Shown: one piece after another, positions 50,581-52,330 of the stretch
Position numbering within the stretch: the first letter of the stretch is position 1
Layout: each line of letters opens with the position of its first letter
NCBI GenBank assembly: GCA_044347755.1
Contig: JBIKUE010000018.1
Coordinates: 1 to 52,330, forward strand
Origin: M3007 sp044347755
Lineage (GTDB): Bacteria; Bacteroidota; Bacteroidia; Chitinophagales; Saprospiraceae
Length of the DNA stretch: 52,330 bases
Direction of reading: 5' to 3'
Made by a program: the position numbers and the translations under genes
The notes under the pieces: generated by a model
Databases searched by the model: none
Told to the model about the DNA's origin: nothing
What the model saw: the letters and a program-made list of their open reading frames with translations, nothing else

Positions 50581-52089
50581 ATGAAGAACAAGCTTGTTAT
50601 TTGGGGCAGCAATGCCGAAAATGAGAAAATTCTGATCGCACTCGAACTCCATGCCGACGCGAACAAGATTATGTTGTACTCCTTCCCGGAAAGTATTGTC
50701 ACTGAAGCCTTTGTGCAAAAAATGATGCAGGACTGGCGCGATGATAAAGAAGCCGTAGCGTTTCCAGAGGGATATCAAACACTTGAAAGAGAACTTACGG
50801 TTACAGATAGTCTGTTGCCTGACGACCTGAAGGCTGATCGGCCGGATTTGGTACAGCGCGCGCAGACGGAGTGGCAGTTTGCAGTACTTTCTGCCAAATT
50901 GCATGCCGCCTATCAACAGGAATTAGCTGAATTTAAGGAGAAAGTAGCCTCTCTTGCCAACTATGATAACAAGCTTTTTGCCGGACTAAAAACCTTTTGG
51001 GACAAAGTTCAGGGGCAAAGCCGTGAGCGCAATCTATATAAACAACACGCCGATGATCTCCGCGACGGTATCAATGCGCTTTTTGAGCAACTCAAAGAGG
51101 TGCGTAAAAAAGTGAACAGTGAGTTCATGGAAGTGTCTGAGGGTGTCTACAATAATTTCAGCAAGGCACTGGATGAAATTGAAGAGCGCATTGCTTCCGG
51201 AGGCGCCAAATTTAACAGCGTTTTTGACGACCTGAAAAAAATGCAGCGGGATTATCACAACTCCCGTATGAGCAATGAACATCGTAATAAACTCTGGGAG
51301 CGTATTGATGGGGCTTTCAAAAAAGCAAAGGAGCGCAAATTTGGCCCGGATGCTAACAGTGGAAGTATTTCAGAGCGCCATGATAAGCGCCTGGCAGGCC
51401 TTGAAGATGCCATCAAACGTCTTGAAGATAGTATCCGCCGGGATGATGAAGAACTTAGTTTTCAGCAAAAAAAGGTAAATACCACAGAAGGACAGCTGGA
51501 AGCACAAATCCGCAGCGCTAAAATCAAAATGATTGAAGAGCGGGTATCCGGAAAACGTGAACGCCTTGCAGAACTGACCAAAACGCGTGCAGATGTGCAG
51601 CGTCAGGTATCCACTGCCCATGATAAGGAGGCACGTCAGGCTGCTAAAGAGCAGGAGCGTCAGCAAATTGAAGCTAAAAAGGCAGCCATTAAATCAGAGA
51701 TCGAAGCGGAAACGCATGCCAAGGCAACTGCTGCTCACAAGGAGGATTCTTTGTTTGAAGCCGCAACCAATGTGTTGGGAGATGTACTCATGGACGCTCT
51801 GGACACAGCAAAAGCAGTAGCATCTGTTGCCGCAGAAAAAGCGGAGGAAGCTTTTGAAGAAGCTATAGAAAAAGCAGAGGATGTATTGGAGTCCCTGAAA
51901 AAAGAGGATAAAGAAGCTCCGGTAGCTCCTCCTCAGGAAGAAGCGCCTGCTGCTGCTACTGAAGAAGAAGCACCTGCTGAAAAACAAGAAGATATTGCGG
52001 CTGTTTCAACCGACCCGAAAGAAGGTATCATTATCATTGACGATGTAGTGCACAAAGCTGATGAGGATAAGAAGGAAGCAGATGCATAG
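50581..52089 (+). CDS. Long coiled-coil cytoplasmic protein of unknown function
   Basis: This 502-residue protein has no signal peptide. The N-terminal 110 residues are mixed alpha/beta (MKNKLVIWGSNAENEKILIA). Residues ~115-420 are predicted coiled coil, with a DUF349-like LWERIDGAFKKAKERK segment near 235. The C-terminus is an acidic Glu/Ala/Pro tail (EEAPAAATEEEAPAEKQ). It could be a structural or nucleic-acid-associated protein, but I do not recognise the family. The intergenic repeat word begins immediately after its TAG stop. Confidence 0.85.
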   Translation: MKNKLVIWGSNAENEKILIALELHADANKIMLYSFPESIVTEAFVQKMMQDWRDDKEAVAFPEGYQTLERELTVTDSLLPDDLKADRPDLVQRAQTEWQFAVLSAKLHAAYQQELAEFKEKVASLANYDNKLFAGLKTFWDKVQGQSRERNLYKQHADDLRDGINALFEQLKEVRKKVNSEFMEVSEGVYNNFSKALDEIEERIASGGAKFNSVFDDLKKMQRDYHNSRMSNEHRNKLWERIDGAFKKAKERKFGPDANSGSISERHDKRLAGLEDAIKRLEDSIRRDDEELSFQQKKVNTTEGQLEAQIRSAKIKMIEERVSGKRERLAELTKTRADVQRQVSTAHDKEARQAAKEQERQQIEAKKAAIKSEIEAETHAKATAAHKEDSLFEAATNVLGDVLMDALDTAKAVASVAAEKAEEAFEEAIEKAEDVLESLKKEDKEAPVAPPQEEAPAAATEEEAPAEKQEDIAAVSTDPKEGIIIIDDVVHKADEDKKEADA

Positions 52090-52138
52090 TGAGTGTTTGA
52101 GTGTTTGAGTTGGGGAGTGTTTGAGTTGGCGTTCGGCT
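52090..52138 (+). repeat. Dispersed intergenic word with tandem GTGTTTGA units
   Basis: The segment contains GAGTGTTTGAGTGTTTGAG and, at 52117-52138, the same 22-nt word as the inverted pair at 37421-37445/37498-37520 and the single copy at 32020-32041. It starts directly at the stop codon of the coiled-coil gene. Confidence 0.8.
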
Positions 52139-52205
52139 TAGCTTCTTTGGTACAAGTCGAATTAATTCTGCTCAAGCCTTTAACGACAGAACAATCATAA
52201 AGAAA

Positions 52206-52330
52206 GAGGCCGTCTCATAAGTGAACACTTATGGGACGGTTTTTATTTTCCGGCATAGAGTTTTATCTTTGGATCATGGCAATGACAAATAAACGGCGAC
52301 ACAAAGTAGTGACGTTCAAGCCCTACGAAC
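52206..52330 (+). mobile_element. Left end of a probable IS1182-type insertion sequence (cut by window edge)
   Basis: GAGGCCGTCTCATAAGTG at 52206 looks like an IS terminal inverted repeat. A hairpin follows (CCGTCTCATAAGTG 52210-52223 with CACTTATGGGACGG 52226-52239, one mismatch) and then TTTTTATTTT. At 52276 an ATG begins a frame reading MAMTNKRRHKVVTFKPYE; FKPY is the typical start of IS1182-family transposases. A TATCTTTG -7 element lies at 52264-52271. The rest is outside the window, so the family call is tentative. Confidence 0.5.
52276..52330 (+). CDS. 5' end of a probable IS1182-family transposase (partial)
   Basis: Eighteen codons from the ATG at 52276 to the window edge read MAMTNKRRHKVVTFKPYE. 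The basic start and the FKPY segment resemble the N-terminus of IS1182 transposases. Too little sequence is present for certainty. It lies 70 nt inside the putative terminal repeat at 52206. Confidence 0.45.
   Translation, partial: MAMTNKRRHKVVTFKPYE

Overview
The window looks like a chromosomal segment of a Bacteroidota bacterium, most likely a Saprospirales-type environmental member. The reasons are: at least eleven genes encode proteins that end in a type IX secretion system (T9SS) type A sorting domain; there is a giant SprB-repeat adhesin and a DUF5686 outer-membrane protein; and several promoters match the Bacteroidota form (-33 TTTG, -7 TAnnTTTG). No rRNA, tRNA or CRISPR array was recognised. 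The taxonomic rank below phylum is an inference.

Layout. 1-12.6 kb is a run of plus-strand genes for T9SS-exported proteins: a 5'-truncated gene, a small secreted protein, an orphan sorting-domain remnant, two large beta-helix proteins (one with a metzincin-like HExxH motif), two beta-propeller-like proteins and one more small secreted protein. 12.7-15.3 kb is a DUF5686 protein. 15.5-26.2 kb is mixed: tex, a DUF1295 gene broken by an in-frame TGA, beta-carbonic anhydrase, a T9SS endonuclease I, a DedA protein, an S9 prolyl peptidase, two envelope proteins of unknown function and a six-TM protein. 26.3-37.4 kb holds the 1449-residue SprB-repeat adhesin (minus strand), nadA, an acidic unknown protein, an M14 carboxypeptidase and an FG-GAP protein, the last two T9SS cargo. 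37.5-52.1 kb is largely housekeeping: thyA, a BatA-like VWA protein, a lipoprotein, an ElaA-type acetyltransferase, rplY, a flavoprotein/polyferredoxin pair, an aspartyl protease with PDZ, asd and a coiled-coil protein. The right edge looks like the start of an IS1182-type insertion sequence.

Most notable. The two beta-helix genes begin with the same module: a conserved untranslated leader with a small hairpin, the same ATG and first six codons (MKNWLI), then a perfect 8-bp tandem repeat (TTCAACGC; 12 complete units in one gene, 5 in the other), then the hydrophobic core of the signal peptide. As assembled, the shared ATG is out of frame with the body in both genes, and in both a gain of one unit or loss of two restores the frame. 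This is the geometry of a phase-variable contingency locus acting on secreted surface proteins. The leader is part of a duplicated block that also carries the 3' end of a T9SS sorting domain and about 450 bp of identical DNA. A third, diverged copy of the sorting-domain DNA ends an unrelated gene at 12.4-12.6 kb.

A second theme is the space between genes. Convergent gene ends (15.3, 26.2, 37.4 and 42.1 kb) carry long imperfect inverted repeats built from short tandem words. These abut stop codons and in two genes supply the last codons. One 22-nt word occurs at 32.0, 37.4 (as an inverted pair) and 52.1 kb.
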